DNA of 64,000 nt from Cricetomys ansorgei (taxonomy: Eukaryota > Chordata > Mammalia > Rodentia > Nesomyidae), in assembly GCA_026225945.1 (NCBI GenBank), contig JAMJFZ010003746.1, positions 4,442,001-4,506,000 of the forward strand, in the 5' to 3' direction. Below, one piece after another: positions 44,476-47,475 of this stretch. Position 1 is the stretch's first letter; each line of letters starts with the position of its first letter. The translations under genes and the position numbers were made by a program. Under the pieces are notes generated by a model. That model did no database searches, had not been told where the DNA came from, and worked only from the letters and a program-made list of their open reading frames with translations.

Positions 44476-45844
44476 CCCATGCCTCCAACCCTTAAAATTT
44501 CTCCATGGGATAGGTCTCTAGGTGTCCCACAGGGTAAATTAAAGGTCATAACAACCCAGAGTAACACAGCCCTGAAGCACCTGGGAATGTTTGCTACCTT
44601 TCCCCAAACTTCTCAACAAAGAGTTCTTAAAAGAGGAGGGCGGGAAATGCCTCATCCCTTACACATCCTCACACCCACCCCGATTCGGTGAGTGCACACT
44701 CACTTCCCCCTGTTCCCACTCAGTGAGTGCACACTCATTTCCCCCTGTTCCCACTCAGTGAGTGCACACTCTCACTTCCTCTTGTTCACACTCAGTGAGT
44801 GCACACTCATTTCCCCCGTTCCCACTCAGTGAGCGCACACTCTCACTTCCTCCCTGTTCCCACTCAGTGAGCGCACACTCTCACTTCCTCCCTGTTCCCA
44901 CTCAGTGAGTGCACACTCACTTCCTCCTCTGTTCTCAGGTGAGTGCACGCTCTCACTTCCTCCCCTGTTCACACTCAGTGAGTGCACGCTCTCACTTCCT
45001 CCCCTGTTCACACTCAGTGAGTGCACTTCCCAGGTCTCCGCCCAAGTTTATTTCCTGGAAACTATTTTTCTACCCTGTGAAGAGAGCTGTAGAAAAGCTT
45101 GGGTTCACAAGGTCCTTGCTTGTGAAATCACACAGACCTTTGCACTGTGGGTGGGGAGAAGCCAGAGGCTTGTGGCAAATCCTTACCAGGTGATGGGGTT
45201 GAAAAGACGACTCTGGAGAAGGTGACAGGCAAGAACCACGAAGTCATATTCTTACAGAGACTCGTGTGGGCCCGCTGTACCCCTAAGTGGCCTGAATCCT
45301 GACTGCGTGGCCAGGGGGAGTGCTTCAGAGAAATACAAAGTTTCTACCCACCCGCCTCAAACGCTGAATGACCAATAAGTGAAGCCATGAAATATGCTCA
45401 GAATAGCGTCTGGTGTGTGGAAGTGCCAATCAAACACAGGCAAGAAAGCTTCAGAGTCAGTTTAACTCCTTCAGATGCTGAGGCCTGAGTCTCCTCTTGG
45501 CCTCTTCTCAGTGCCTCATGAAGAAGCTAGCTGAAGGCCTTGTGCAGGTGCTCCTGGAGCCTGAGAACAGCTTGGCTTACCTTTGTGTTGGTGCACGCTT
45601 TCCCCTTTTTGTAATCTTTGTGACTCCCCCGCTTGTCCAATTTGGCCCAGAGGGCTTTGGCCTTCCAGTAGTTGAGCTTGGACTTGAGCTTGTGGTAGAA
45701 GGAGCGGTAGTCCTTGGGCTTCAGTTCTAGGTGGTCGCAGAGCTCTTGGAAGGCCCTGAGGGTTCCCTTGCAGGTAGTGGCCTGGACAAACCGGTCGAAG
45801 AGGACATGGGATTGGTTCGTCGTCCCCTGCTTCCTCTCCTCCAT
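1408..45844 (-). CDS. Mical3: Mical3, [F-actin]-monooxygenase MICAL3 (18 coding exons, 3' part outside window)
   Basis: MICAL3 is a cytosolic, NADPH-dependent flavoenzyme. MICAL proteins oxidise conserved methionines of actin and drive filament disassembly; MICAL3 is also linked to Rab8/Rab6 vesicle exocytosis and cytokinesis (family knowledge). The eighteen exons listed separately join in frame with GT-AG introns to give 868 codons plus one base. Visible landmarks are the FAD dinucleotide motif GAGPCG (residues 93-98), the DG motif (223-224), the GD motif (397-398), the CH domain (about 516-624), a bipartite basic NLS-like stretch (663-683) and LIM zinc ligands (C764 to C819). The opening [18 protein letters not shown] and the linker around [12 protein letters not shown] match MICAL3 rather than MICAL1 or MICAL2 as I remember them. 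The acidic and proline-rich region and the bMERB Rab-binding domain of the long isoform must lie left of coordinate 1. No frameshift or premature stop was seen, so the gene looks intact. Confidence 0.96.
1496..2360. other. Intron 17 of Mical3
   Basis: An 865-base intron between coding exons 17 and 18. Nothing beyond the splice signals was recognised; no clear SINE. Confidence 0.7.
2361..2449 (-). CDS. Mical3: Mical3 coding exon 17 (end of LIM domain)
   Basis: Residues 810 (part) to 839, [20 protein letters not shown] and PAVAPLSGK. It supplies the last LIM ligands (C814, H817 and C819). The acceptor is GTCCACAG and the donor GTAACA. It ends in phase 0. Confidence 0.95.
3030..3290 (+). repeat. 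Old B1-related SINE followed by a B1 fragment
   Basis: The first part (to about 3175) is a diverged SINE with GATGTGGTGGTGGGAATCTG and a GACCCTGCCTC end. The second (from 3178) starts inside B1 at GGGAGGCAGAGGCGGGCAGA and ends in the AGAGTTACAACAGAGA variant. The pair runs straight into a (TAGA)n tail. Confidence 0.7.
3289..3358 (+). repeat. (TAGA)n / (AATA)n microsatellite
   Basis: About ten perfect TAGA units followed by AATA units, immediately 3' of the B1 fragment. It probably grew from the SINE's A-rich tail. Confidence 0.95.
3934..4131 (+). repeat. 67-bp minisatellite, about three copies
   Basis: Units begin ATCTGGGCCTGTGCTGTATG at 3934, 4001 and 4068, giving an exact 67-base period. 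The first two units are identical over their length; the third differs at a few positions and fades after about 63 bases. The unit contains TG-rich and GTGCACGCATGGG segments. Confidence 0.95.
4240..4342 (-). repeat. B2/B3-type SINE fragment
   Basis: The plus strand shows GAGCAAGTGCTCTCACCCAC and TGAGCCATCTCCCCA, the complement of the tRNA-derived head of a B2/B3 element. Confidence 0.75.
4385..4775 (-). repeat. MaLR-like LTR, antisense
   Basis: AAATGTTTATTTTGGCTCAT near the left end, followed by antisense homology to the rodent/mammalian MaLR LTR layout. Family and exact ends are uncertain. Confidence 0.5.
5490..5640 (-). repeat. B3/B2-type SINE
   Basis: A TG-rich left end, then GGAATCAAACTCAGGTCATC and CACTGAGCCACCTCACT, the complement of the tRNA-derived A/B-box region of B2/B3. 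Confidence 0.75.
6119..6178 (-). repeat. B1 fragment
   Basis: GAGTGCTGGCATTACAGGTG with GCCACTATACCTGGC matches the antisense 5' end of B1 only. Confidence 0.7.
6268..6425 (+). repeat. MIR SINE
   Basis: ACATTTACTATGTGCCAGAC, then CTGCTTTATGTACATCCTCT and TCACAAAACCCAGTAAGGTA follow the mammalian MIR consensus in order. Confidence 0.75.
6945..7313 (+). repeat. MaLR-like LTR
   Basis: The 3' part GTGAGCCGAAATAAAATTCT, followed by an ending of the ACAAACACAACTG type, resembles mammalian MaLR LTRs with their AATAAA-like signal. The left boundary is approximate. Confidence 0.55.
7751..7848 (+). repeat. (TG)n-(TA)n-(CA)n self-complementary tract
   Basis: A run of TG dinucleotides passes into TA/TATG repeats and then into CA dinucleotides. 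The two flanks are complementary and can pair around the TA-rich centre. Confidence 0.9.
8358..8365. promoter_or_regulatory. Perfect CRE palindrome (TGACGTCA)
   Basis: A full cAMP-response-element octamer, the site bound by CREB/ATF dimers. It lies in a small CpG-bearing patch about 225 bases into the intron 3' of the LIM exon. Function is inferred only. Confidence 0.45.
8566..8573. promoter_or_regulatory. Perfect CRE palindrome (TGACGTCA), second copy
   Basis: A second full CRE octamer 18 bases inside the intron from the exon 16 donor and 208 bases from the first copy. Use in vivo is not shown by the sequence. Confidence 0.45.
8591..8777 (-). CDS. Mical3: Mical3 coding exon 16 (LIM domain, main part)
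   Basis: Residues 748-809 plus one base. It encodes [20 protein letters not shown], then the LIM spacing C764-x2-C767, H785-x2-C788 and C791-x2-C794, ending [12 protein letters not shown] domains bind two zinc ions and mediate protein contacts; in MICALs this one takes part in autoinhibition (family knowledge). The exon is rich in CpG and C/G third positions compared with its surroundings. The acceptor is CTCCGCAG and the donor GTGAGT. Confidence 0.96.
9431..9495 (+). promoter_or_regulatory. Promoter-like cluster: inverted CCAAT boxes, GC box, TATA-like
   Basis: GATTGGCT (9431-9438) and AGCCAAT (9447-9453) form an inverted pair of CCAAT boxes. CCGCCC follows at 9463-9468, TTTATATAC at 9478-9486 and another ATTGG at 9491. 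Order and spacing suit a plus-strand start near 9510, antisense to Mical3. No coding frame follows that I can support. Confidence 0.35.
10233..10345 (+). repeat. B1 SINE
   Basis: GTGTGGTGGCACACGTTTGT, CTAGCACTTGGGAGGCAAAG and GCCTGGACTACACAGTGAGA follow B1 from its 5' end. Confidence 0.85.
15080..15195 (-). repeat. MIR SINE fragment
   Basis: GCCTCAGACTGTAAAATGGA is the complement of the core MIR segment, and CCCCACAATTACTGTGAGAA continues it. Diverged. Confidence 0.55.
15856..16007 (-). repeat. B1 SINE
   Basis: A T-run, then TTTCTCTGTTGTTTCTCTGT, CTCTGTAGACCAGGCTGGCC and CCTCCCAAGTGCTGGGATTA, the complement of a full-length B1. Confidence 0.9.
17672..17693 (+). repeat. (GGTAA)n short array
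   Basis: Four tandem GTAAG/GGTAA units followed by GGTGACGGTAAGG. A simple pentanucleotide repeat that happens to resemble plus-strand splice donors. Confidence 0.85.
18300..18420 (-). promoter_or_regulatory. CpG cluster with CRE half-site and minus-strand splice donor
   Basis: About eleven CpGs in 120 bases against a CpG-poor background. Read on the minus strand, it contains GTCACGTCAC and ends at GGAACG|GTGAGC, a good donor. This could be an alternative first exon or promoter inside Mical3 intron 15, but no transcript evidence exists in the sequence. Confidence 0.3.
20240..20352 (-). repeat. Old B1-like SINE
   Basis: TGAGATGGAGTATCATGATG, CCCAGGCTGGCCTTGAACTC and TACCACCATGCCGGC match the complement of B1/proto-B1, diverged. 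Confidence 0.75.
20612..20785 (-). CDS. Mical3: Mical3 coding exon 15
   Basis: Residues 690-747, 58 codons with phase 0 at both ends: [20 protein letters not shown], then [19 protein letters not shown] and STGIRRQ. It is the linker between CH and LIM domains. The acceptor is TCTCGGGCAG and the donor GTAAGC. It is followed by the longest intron between coding exons in the window (11.8 kb). Confidence 0.95.
20786..21396. other. Intron 14 of Mical3
   Basis: A 611-base intron whose low-coordinate half is unique and whose high-coordinate half is a B2/B3-type SINE (21171-21345). Confidence 0.75.
21171..21345 (+). repeat. B2/B3-type SINE
   Basis: GAGACGGCTCAGTGGTTGAC begins the tRNA-like head. CACAACCACCTGTAACTACA and TTCCAGGGGATCCAAAGCCC follow in B2 order. 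Confidence 0.85.
21397..21459 (-). CDS. Mical3: Mical3 coding exon 14 (basic NLS-like linker)
   Basis: A short 63-base exon encoding 21 residues (669-689), [20 protein letters not shown] and a final Glu. It provides the second basic cluster (KRRK, 680-683) of a bipartite NLS-like sequence. The acceptor is TTGGTACAG and the donor GTAAAA, which is weak. Both boundaries are phase 0, so the exon could be skipped without changing frame. Confidence 0.92.
21556..21668 (-). CDS. Mical3: Mical3 coding exon 13
   Basis: Residues 631-668, [20 protein letters not shown] to [10 protein letters not shown]. It ends with the first basic cluster of a bipartite NLS-like stretch. The acceptor is TGTTCACAG and the donor GTACAT. 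It is separated from exon 14 by an intron of only 96 bases. Confidence 0.94.
21833..22054 (+). mobile_element. URR1-type nonautonomous hAT DNA transposon fossil, copy 1
   Basis: TTAATACAGTTCCTCATGTT, then ATCTGATATGCAGATGGTCT and a terminal GGTTGAGAACCACAG. The same body recurs at three other sites in the window. The target duplication is not clear here. Confidence 0.8.
22469..22498 (+). repeat. (ATC)n microsatellite
   Basis: About ten perfect ATC/CAT triplets. Confidence 0.95.
22535..22638 (-). repeat. B3-type SINE fragment
   Basis: GGGTTTGAACTTAGGCTGTC and AAGCACCTTTACCCACTGAG are the complement of the tRNA-like head of B3/B2. Confidence 0.75.
22690..22870 (+). repeat. MIR SINE
   Basis: ATTATTATCTCCATCACAGG followed by GAAGCTGAAGTGTAAGGAAA and TAGCAACCTGCCCAAGGTTG tracks the MIR core. 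Confidence 0.7.
22893..23292 (+). repeat. MaLR-like LTR
   Basis: CATCAACTTGACATAACCTA near the 5' end, AAGCCAAACAAACCCTTTCC before the end and GGTCATAGTTTTTATCACAG at the end. The terminal part resembles that of the ORR1-like LTR at 35.1 kb. Confidence 0.65.
23588..23620 (+). repeat. (CA)n microsatellite
   Basis: About sixteen CA units. Confidence 0.95.
23993..24189 (-). CDS. Mical3: Mical3 coding exon 12 (CH domain, C-terminal half)
   Basis: Residues 565-630 plus one base. It encodes [19 protein letters not shown] to [18 protein letters not shown] and DSLSSS, the second half of the CH domain. Gln in VEQNN replaces the Lys I recall in human. The acceptor is CTTCTCAG and the donor GTGAGG. 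Confidence 0.95.
24190..26244. other. Intron 11 of Mical3
   Basis: A 2.1-kb intron. A T-run (25157-25172) precedes ID/B4-like SINE pieces (25225-25445, minus). The rest looks unique. Confidence 0.7.
25225..25445 (-). repeat. ID and B4-like SINE fragments
   Basis: CCTGGGAATTGAACCCGCAG and CTGGGGATCAAACCTGAGCC are complements of the ID tRNA-like part. CTCTGCATGCTGGGCTCGCA between them is B1-like, so the second piece looks like a B4. Confidence 0.6.
26245..26392 (-). CDS. Mical3: Mical3 coding exon 11 (CH domain, N-terminal half)
   Basis: Residues 516-564 plus two bases. It encodes [20 protein letters not shown] followed by [19 protein letters not shown] and RYRPDL, the characteristic first helices of a calponin-homology domain with its conserved W(K)SGLALCA core. 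The acceptor is TGTTTTAG and the donor GTAAGT. Confidence 0.95.
27600..27810 (+). repeat. MIR SINE
   Basis: CCACTGCATGCCAAGCACCG, then AAGACAAGGAAACTGAGGTT and TCTGCCCAAGGCCACACACT follow MIR through its core and 3' part. Confidence 0.8.
28673..28894 (+). mobile_element. URR1-type hAT fossil, copy 2, with two octamer motifs
   Basis: GTTGCTGCATAACTGTAATC and GGGGTTACAACCCACACGGG place it in the same family as copy 1. Flanks GTTGGAGC (28665-28672) and GCTGGAAC (28895-28902) agree at 6 of 8 positions, consistent with an 8-bp hAT duplication. ATGCAAAT occurs at 28809-28816 and 28824-28831. Confidence 0.75.
29924..30020 (-). CDS. Mical3: Mical3 coding exon 10
   Basis: Residues 484-515 ([19 protein letters not shown] to TTPKLTRN) plus one base, the linker between the monooxygenase and CH domains. 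The acceptor is TTCTGCCAG and the donor GTAAAT. The final G combines with AG of exon 11 to give Glu516. Confidence 0.94.
30101..30290 (+). repeat. B1 SINE with poly(A) tail
   Basis: GGCATGGTGGCACATGCCTT, with TGCCTTTAA duplicated, then GACAGAGGCAGGTGGATTTT and GAGTTACAACAGAGAAACCC, ending in a mixed A-rich and pure A tail. Confidence 0.92.
31070..31195 (+). repeat. B1-like SINE, diverged
   Basis: CAGTCATGGTGGCTCACAAC, CCAGCACTCAGGAAGCTGAT and AAAGCCACCCTGGGCTATAC follow the B1/proto-B1 order. Confidence 0.7.
31473..31599 (-). CDS. Mical3: Mical3 coding exon 9
   Basis: Completes Arg441 and encodes residues 442-483 ([19 protein letters not shown] to FLRPSQ), the end of the catalytic domain. 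The acceptor is TCATTGCAG and the donor GTAAGA. The exon ends in phase 0. It lies downstream of the intron that carries the nested LTR structure. Confidence 0.95.
32090..32250 (+). repeat. B1-like SINE
   Basis: GTTTTGAGTTCAAGGCCAGC, TAGGATTACATAGTGAGTAC and AACAGAGTGAGACTCTTATC, a B1-type element with an internal duplication near AGCCTGGGGAACAG. Confidence 0.65.
32311..32722 (+). repeat. MaLR/ERVL-like LTR
   Basis: It starts TGTGCTGGCTGG and ends in a GGACATGGTGTTTCATCAAG ... CTAACTGAAGACA block that resembles ORR1 ends. A 16-base Leu-tRNA-type primer site (TTAGGACCAGAAGTGG, 32728-32743) follows, as expected of an ERVL/MaLR 5' LTR. Confidence 0.65.
32723..33373 (+). mobile_element. MaLR-like internal sequence (5' part)
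   Basis: Noncoding sequence following the LTR and its Leu-type primer site, A-rich at 33138-33165. It is interrupted on the right by the ERVK-type LTR. Assigned to MaLR internal sequence by position and remembered similarity only. Confidence 0.5.
33374..33900 (+). mobile_element. ERVK-type endogenous retrovirus 5' LTR
   Basis: A 527-base segment beginning TGTTAT and ending TGCTACA, with a TATA box (TATAAAAAG, 33581-33589). It is directly followed by a Lys-tRNA primer binding site, which defines its right edge. The left edge is my best TG-boundary guess. Confidence 0.7.
33903..33920 (+). other. Lys-tRNA primer binding site of the ERVK-type element
   Basis: TGGCGCCCAATGTGGGGG matches the 3' end complement of tRNA-Lys used by class II retroviruses at nearly all positions, two bases after the LTR end. 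Confidence 0.85.
33921..34140 (+). mobile_element. Truncated ERVK-type internal remnant ending in an LTR-3'-end-like block
   Basis: A short leader and a gag-like beginning that stops after about twenty codons. At about 34080-34140 a pyrimidine-rich block ends in TAGCATACTGCTACA, the same fifteen bases that end the 5' LTR, so almost the whole interior and most of a 3' LTR seem to be deleted. The remnant is broken and cannot encode a retroviral protein. Confidence 0.6.
34200..34770 (+). mobile_element. MaLR-like internal sequence (3' part)
   Basis: AAACATCAGCCAGGAGGTCC, GGAGATCCCAGGATGTTGGA and GACTATGGGGACATTTGAAG recall rodent MaLR internal sequence leading into a 3' LTR. No coding potential. 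Confidence 0.6.
34771..35106 (+). repeat. ORR1-like MaLR LTR
   Basis: GGATTAGGAGGTGTGGCCTT, GTGGGCTTTGAGGTTTCAAA and TTGCCTTGGTCATGG, ending GTAACTAAGAC, are diagnostic of the rodent ORR1 LTR family. Confidence 0.8.
35522..35541 (+). repeat. (CCTTT)n
   Basis: Four CCTTT-like units, four bases beyond the intronic A/T-rich sequence. Confidence 0.85.
35570..35745 (+). repeat. B2/B3-type SINE
   Basis: AGATGGCTCAGCAGTTAAGA is the tRNA-like A-box head. GGGTTCAATCCCCAGCACAC is the B-box. CCAGGGGATCTGACACCCTC and an AATAAAATAAAAT tail complete it. Confidence 0.92.
35789..35904 (-). CDS. Mical3: Mical3 coding exon 8
   Basis: Residues 403-440 plus two bases of Arg441, [20 protein letters not shown] onwards to SPLEVLAE. 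It completes the C-terminal FAD-binding helix after the GD motif. The acceptor is CCATTGCAG and the donor GTAAGC. Confidence 0.95.
36111..36368 (-). CDS. Mical3: Mical3 coding exon 7 (GD motif)
   Basis: Residues 317-402, exactly 86 codons. It runs [19 protein letters not shown] to [12 protein letters not shown] and ends just after the GD motif (Gly397-Asp398) that binds the ribityl of FAD. The acceptor is CCTGGACAG and the donor GTAAGT, a consensus donor. Confidence 0.96.
36369..38494. other. Intron 6 of Mical3
   Basis: A 2.1-kb intron. Unique sequence from 36370 to about 37850, then a SINE cluster (B1-like with A tail, and ID) at 37852-38092. No exon recognised. Confidence 0.75.
37852..38092 (+). 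repeat. B1-like SINE with A tail followed by ID element
   Basis: GGGGCCTGGTGATATAGGCA and TTCAAGGCCAGCTGGGGCCA followed by an 18-base A run. Then GATATAGCTCGGTGGCCGAG and GCACGCACAAGGCCCTG form an ID (BC1/tRNA-Ala-type) element. Confidence 0.75.
38495..38595 (-). CDS. Mical3: Mical3 coding exon 6
   Basis: Residues 283-316, [20 protein letters not shown] through LLDKGVILN. It is part of the substrate/NADPH-facing region of the monooxygenase. The last residue is Asn where I recall His in human MICAL3. The acceptor is GGTTGCAG and the donor GTGAGC. The exon ends in phase 0. Confidence 0.94.
38596..39456. other. Intron 5 of Mical3
   Basis: An 861-base intron with no repeat that I recognise. Confidence 0.7.
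39457..39612 (-). CDS. Mical3: Mical3 coding exon 5
   Basis: Residues 231-282 of the monooxygenase domain: [19 protein letters not shown], then [15 protein letters not shown] and the [13 protein letters not shown] helix. The acceptor is CCCTCTAG and the donor GTCGGT, an unusual +3 C, so this is the least typical donor in the set. The frame is nevertheless confirmed by the join to exon 6 (Gly283). Confidence 0.94.
39613..40009. other. Intron 4 of Mical3
   Basis: A 397-base intron. Nothing recognised apart from splice signals. Confidence 0.7.
40010..40111 (-). CDS. Mical3: Mical3 coding exon 4 (DG motif)
   Basis: Residues 198-230, [19 protein letters not shown] through [14 protein letters not shown]. 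It carries the DG motif (Asp223-Gly224), which in this flavoprotein class contacts FAD and NADPH. The acceptor is TGGTCCACAG and the donor GTACGC, a somewhat weaker +4 to +6 match. Confidence 0.94.
40112..40480. other. Intron 3 of Mical3
   Basis: A 369-base intron. Nothing recognised apart from splice signals. Confidence 0.7.
40481..40597 (-). CDS. Mical3: Mical3 coding exon 3
   Basis: Completes Ser158 and encodes to residue 197 of the monooxygenase domain ([17 protein letters not shown] ... QPPEDQENE). The acceptor is TTCTTCTAG and the donor GTGAGT. The leading GT plus the A left by exon 2 restores a Ser codon, and the trailing C plus GG from exon 4 restores Arg197. Confidence 0.95.
40798..41240 (+). 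repeat. Candidate solo LTR, ERV1-like
   Basis: TGTAGCATGGCCCAGACC at the left, then CACCCTGAGAAAGGCTCAGG and CAGCTAATAAAGACTTTCTA (poly(A) signal) with a CTGAGCAGTCATCTCTGG segment after it. This is the layout of a gammaretrovirus-like LTR. No exact target duplication was found and the right edge is uncertain. Confidence 0.5.
42562..42591 (+). repeat. (TG)n microsatellite
   Basis: About fifteen TG units immediately left of a minus-strand B1, on the side of its A-rich tail. Confidence 0.95.
42596..42735 (-). repeat. B1 SINE
   Basis: TTTTCTCTGTTGTAACCCTG, GGAACTCACTCTGTAGACCA and CTCTGCCTCCTGAGCGCTGG are the complement of B1, with the TTACAACAGAG variant. Confidence 0.9.
42919..43126 (-). CDS. 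Mical3: Mical3 coding exon 2 (FAD-binding motif)
   Basis: Residues 89-157 plus one base of Ser158. The exon opens with [15 protein letters not shown], the Rossmann GxGxxG FAD-binding motif of the p-hydroxybenzoate-hydroxylase-like MICAL fold, followed by the acidic end of beta-2 in VIVIEKRD and then [16 protein letters not shown]. The acceptor is a TTTTTCAG tract and the donor is GTGAGT. Confidence 0.96.
43595..43905 (-). repeat. B3-type SINEs, one partial and one near full length
   Basis: The right-hand copy has TGTGTGCAGGTGCCCAAGGA, TGCTGGGAACCCAACTCCAG and TGTTGAGCCATCGCTCCAGA, the complement of B3. The left piece (to 43690) shares CAGAGGTCATAAGAGCCATC. Confidence 0.8.
44086..44130 (+). 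repeat. (TG)n(AG)n tract
   Basis: About nine TG units passing into AG/AAAG units. Confidence 0.9.
44260..44403 (+). repeat. B1 SINE
   Basis: CACACGCCTTTAATCCCAGC, CTTGGGAGGCAGAGTCAGGT and GAGTTACAACAGAGAAACCC; nearly full length. Confidence 0.93.
44405..44474 (+). repeat. (AAT)n microsatellite at a B1 tail
   Basis: About 22 AAT units with one GAT interruption, directly after the B1. Confidence 0.95.
44683..45027 (+). repeat. Ten-unit minisatellite (34-39 bp) with ETS-like cores
   Basis: GTGAG(T/C)GCAC starts at 44688, 44723, 44758, 44795, 44829, 44867, 44905, 44939, 44978 and 45017, giving spacings of 34-39 bases. Units carry CACTTCCTC or CATTTCCCC followed by TGTTC(C/A)CACTCA. At least six units hold GAGGAAGTG on the minus strand. 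It begins about 550 bases 3' of coding exon 1 within the intron. Confidence 0.93.
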
Positions 45845-45921
45845 GCTCCCCTGCTCTTGGCAAGGCCCCACAGAGGGGGCCGTGGAATGGCTGCAGATCC
45901 ACCTGGCACTGTCACCTTAAC
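45581..45921 (-). CDS. Mical3: Mical3 coding exon 1 (start codon at 45844)
   Basis: The exon encodes residues 1-88, the N-terminal helical start of the monooxygenase domain (MEERKQ ... KACTNTK). The initiator ATG is at 45844-45842, with A at -3 and G at +4, a strong Kozak context. An in-frame TAA at 45919-45917 and no upstream ATG in the exon support this start; the longer open frame beginning at 45871 opens with GTG, not ATG. The acceptor is a pyrimidine tract ending TTAG just above 45921, so 77 bases of 5' UTR lie in this exon and an upstream noncoding exon is implied. The donor is GTAAGC and the exon ends in phase 0. Confidence 0.95.
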
Positions 45922-46852
45922 CTAACAGAAAAGAAAGGAAACAGAAATGGTCAGCATCTCTGTGTTTATGAGCACGTTCCAGGAAACACCCTCCTTCCCA
46001 AAGAATGGTCACACTCATGTCCTTGACAGAAGTGCACTGACTCCAGGCACCCCACGGGGTGTAGGGAGCAGACAGTCTAGTAGGCAACATGATCACAGAG
46101 ACAATGTTACAATGGGCTCTTCCAAGCACCACTAGTGAGAGACACAAGGAAAAGTACCAAAAACAGGTACAAGAGTCCCCACTGATCTGATCACAAGGCT
46201 TCCAGCTAAGCAAGGAGGGCATGCAAGACTGGGCAGGGAAGTCACTCCAGCTGTCCCGAGAGGGTAACATCACAGGAATCAGTCTTCTGTGCCTTGTTTA
46301 ATTGGAACTACTACTCAGAGGCATCCAACAGGGAGTGCAGGGACTCCCACCCCACCTGGAGTCTGCACTAGCTGCTTTGAGACCGTGGGAAGTCAGTCTT
46401 CCTCTGGTGGCTTTGACTTCCCACTGTGGAGGGTGGGGAGGAAGGACAGATGACCTGTAAACTCTTGGAGCCCTGAAGTCCTCGGGGTCTAATGCTAGGG
46501 CAGTTCTGGCACAGCACTCTTGCTGTGAACAGTTCACCACATCATCATTGCCTCTGGGATAAATGAGACTGGGTGGAGCTTTGCCATAAAGAGGCTTCAC
46601 TCTGGGATGAGGCCATGGAAGGAACTGGGGAGACGAATTGTACTGAGGGGCCAGGGGCAGCCCGCTATTCAAGGGATGGACTCAAGTTGGTGGGAGCCAC
46701 CAGGTTGTTGGTGCTGACAGATCTGATTCTTGGAGACAGGCCCAAAATCCTATGATGCTGATGAACGAGCCCAAGATAGAGTGAAGCCATTTCTTTGGAC
46801 AAATCACTGAGTAACAGAATGCCCTCAGTGAAGCGGGAACATCCTGCTAAAA

Positions 46853-47073
46853 GAGTGGTTCTCAGCCTTCCTAATGCTGCGAGGCTTTAATACAGTTCTT
46901 CGTGTTGTGGTGGCCCTCGACCATGAAATTATTTTGTTGCCACATCATAACTATAATTTTGCTCGTGTTATGAATCATAATGTAAGTATCTGATATGCAG
47001 ATGGTCTTAGGTGACCCTGTGAAAGGGTTGTTCAACCCCCAAAGGGGTTGTGACCCACAGGCTGCGACAACTG
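46853..47073 (+). mobile_element. URR1-type hAT fossil, copy 3
   Basis: GAGTGGTTCTCAGCCTTCCT at the left terminus, then TATCTGATATGCAGATGGTC and AAAGGGTTGTTCAACCCCCA. Flanks TGCTAAAA (46845-46852) and CATTAAAA (47074-47081) agree at 5 of 8 positions, a possible decayed duplication. Confidence 0.85.
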
Positions 47074-47363
47074 CATTAAAACTTTGTAGGATTAAATCAA
47101 AGCATACGAGGACATGTCAAGGGTTTCATAAGAGGAGGCGGGAAGTATAGGAATTGGCATTTCCCCTCATTTCCCAGGAGAGAGGACAAGCCCAAGAGTC
47201 CAAGATGGTGACTCTTACCACATACACCAACTCGGCTTCTTACCACAAAACCATGACTTACTCAACAGCCCTCCTGACTCTGGATGTTAAGACACATTGC
47301 TAATAAACACGGCCTGTCTCGATATCCGTACGGCCAAGAACACAGGGGGTGAGGGGAAGGAAT

Positions 47364-47475
47364 GAATTATCCAGGGGTGTGGCTCTGTGGCAGAGTACCT
47401 CCTAACATGTGGTAGGCTCTAGGTTCCATCTCCAACCCCACAAAATTAAAAAGAAATACAAAAACAAATAAAAGA
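47364..47475 (+). repeat. ID-type SINE, diverged
   Basis: GGGTGTGGCTCTGTGGCAGA, GTAGGCTCTAGGTTCCATCT and an A-rich tail are consistent with an old ID element. Confidence 0.65.

Larger units (their letters stand above)
43127..45580. other. Intron 1b of Mical3 (between coding exons 1 and 2)
   Basis: A 2.45-kb intron with B3-type SINEs (43595-43905), TG/AG tract (44086-44130), B1 plus (AAT)n (44260-44474) and a ten-unit minisatellite (44683-45027). 45030-45580 looks unique. Confidence 0.75.

Noticed and set aside
45845..45871. Nine-codon N-terminal extension of MICAL3
   Set aside because: The putative start is GTG. The ATG at 45844 has a strong Kozak context and matches the family start.
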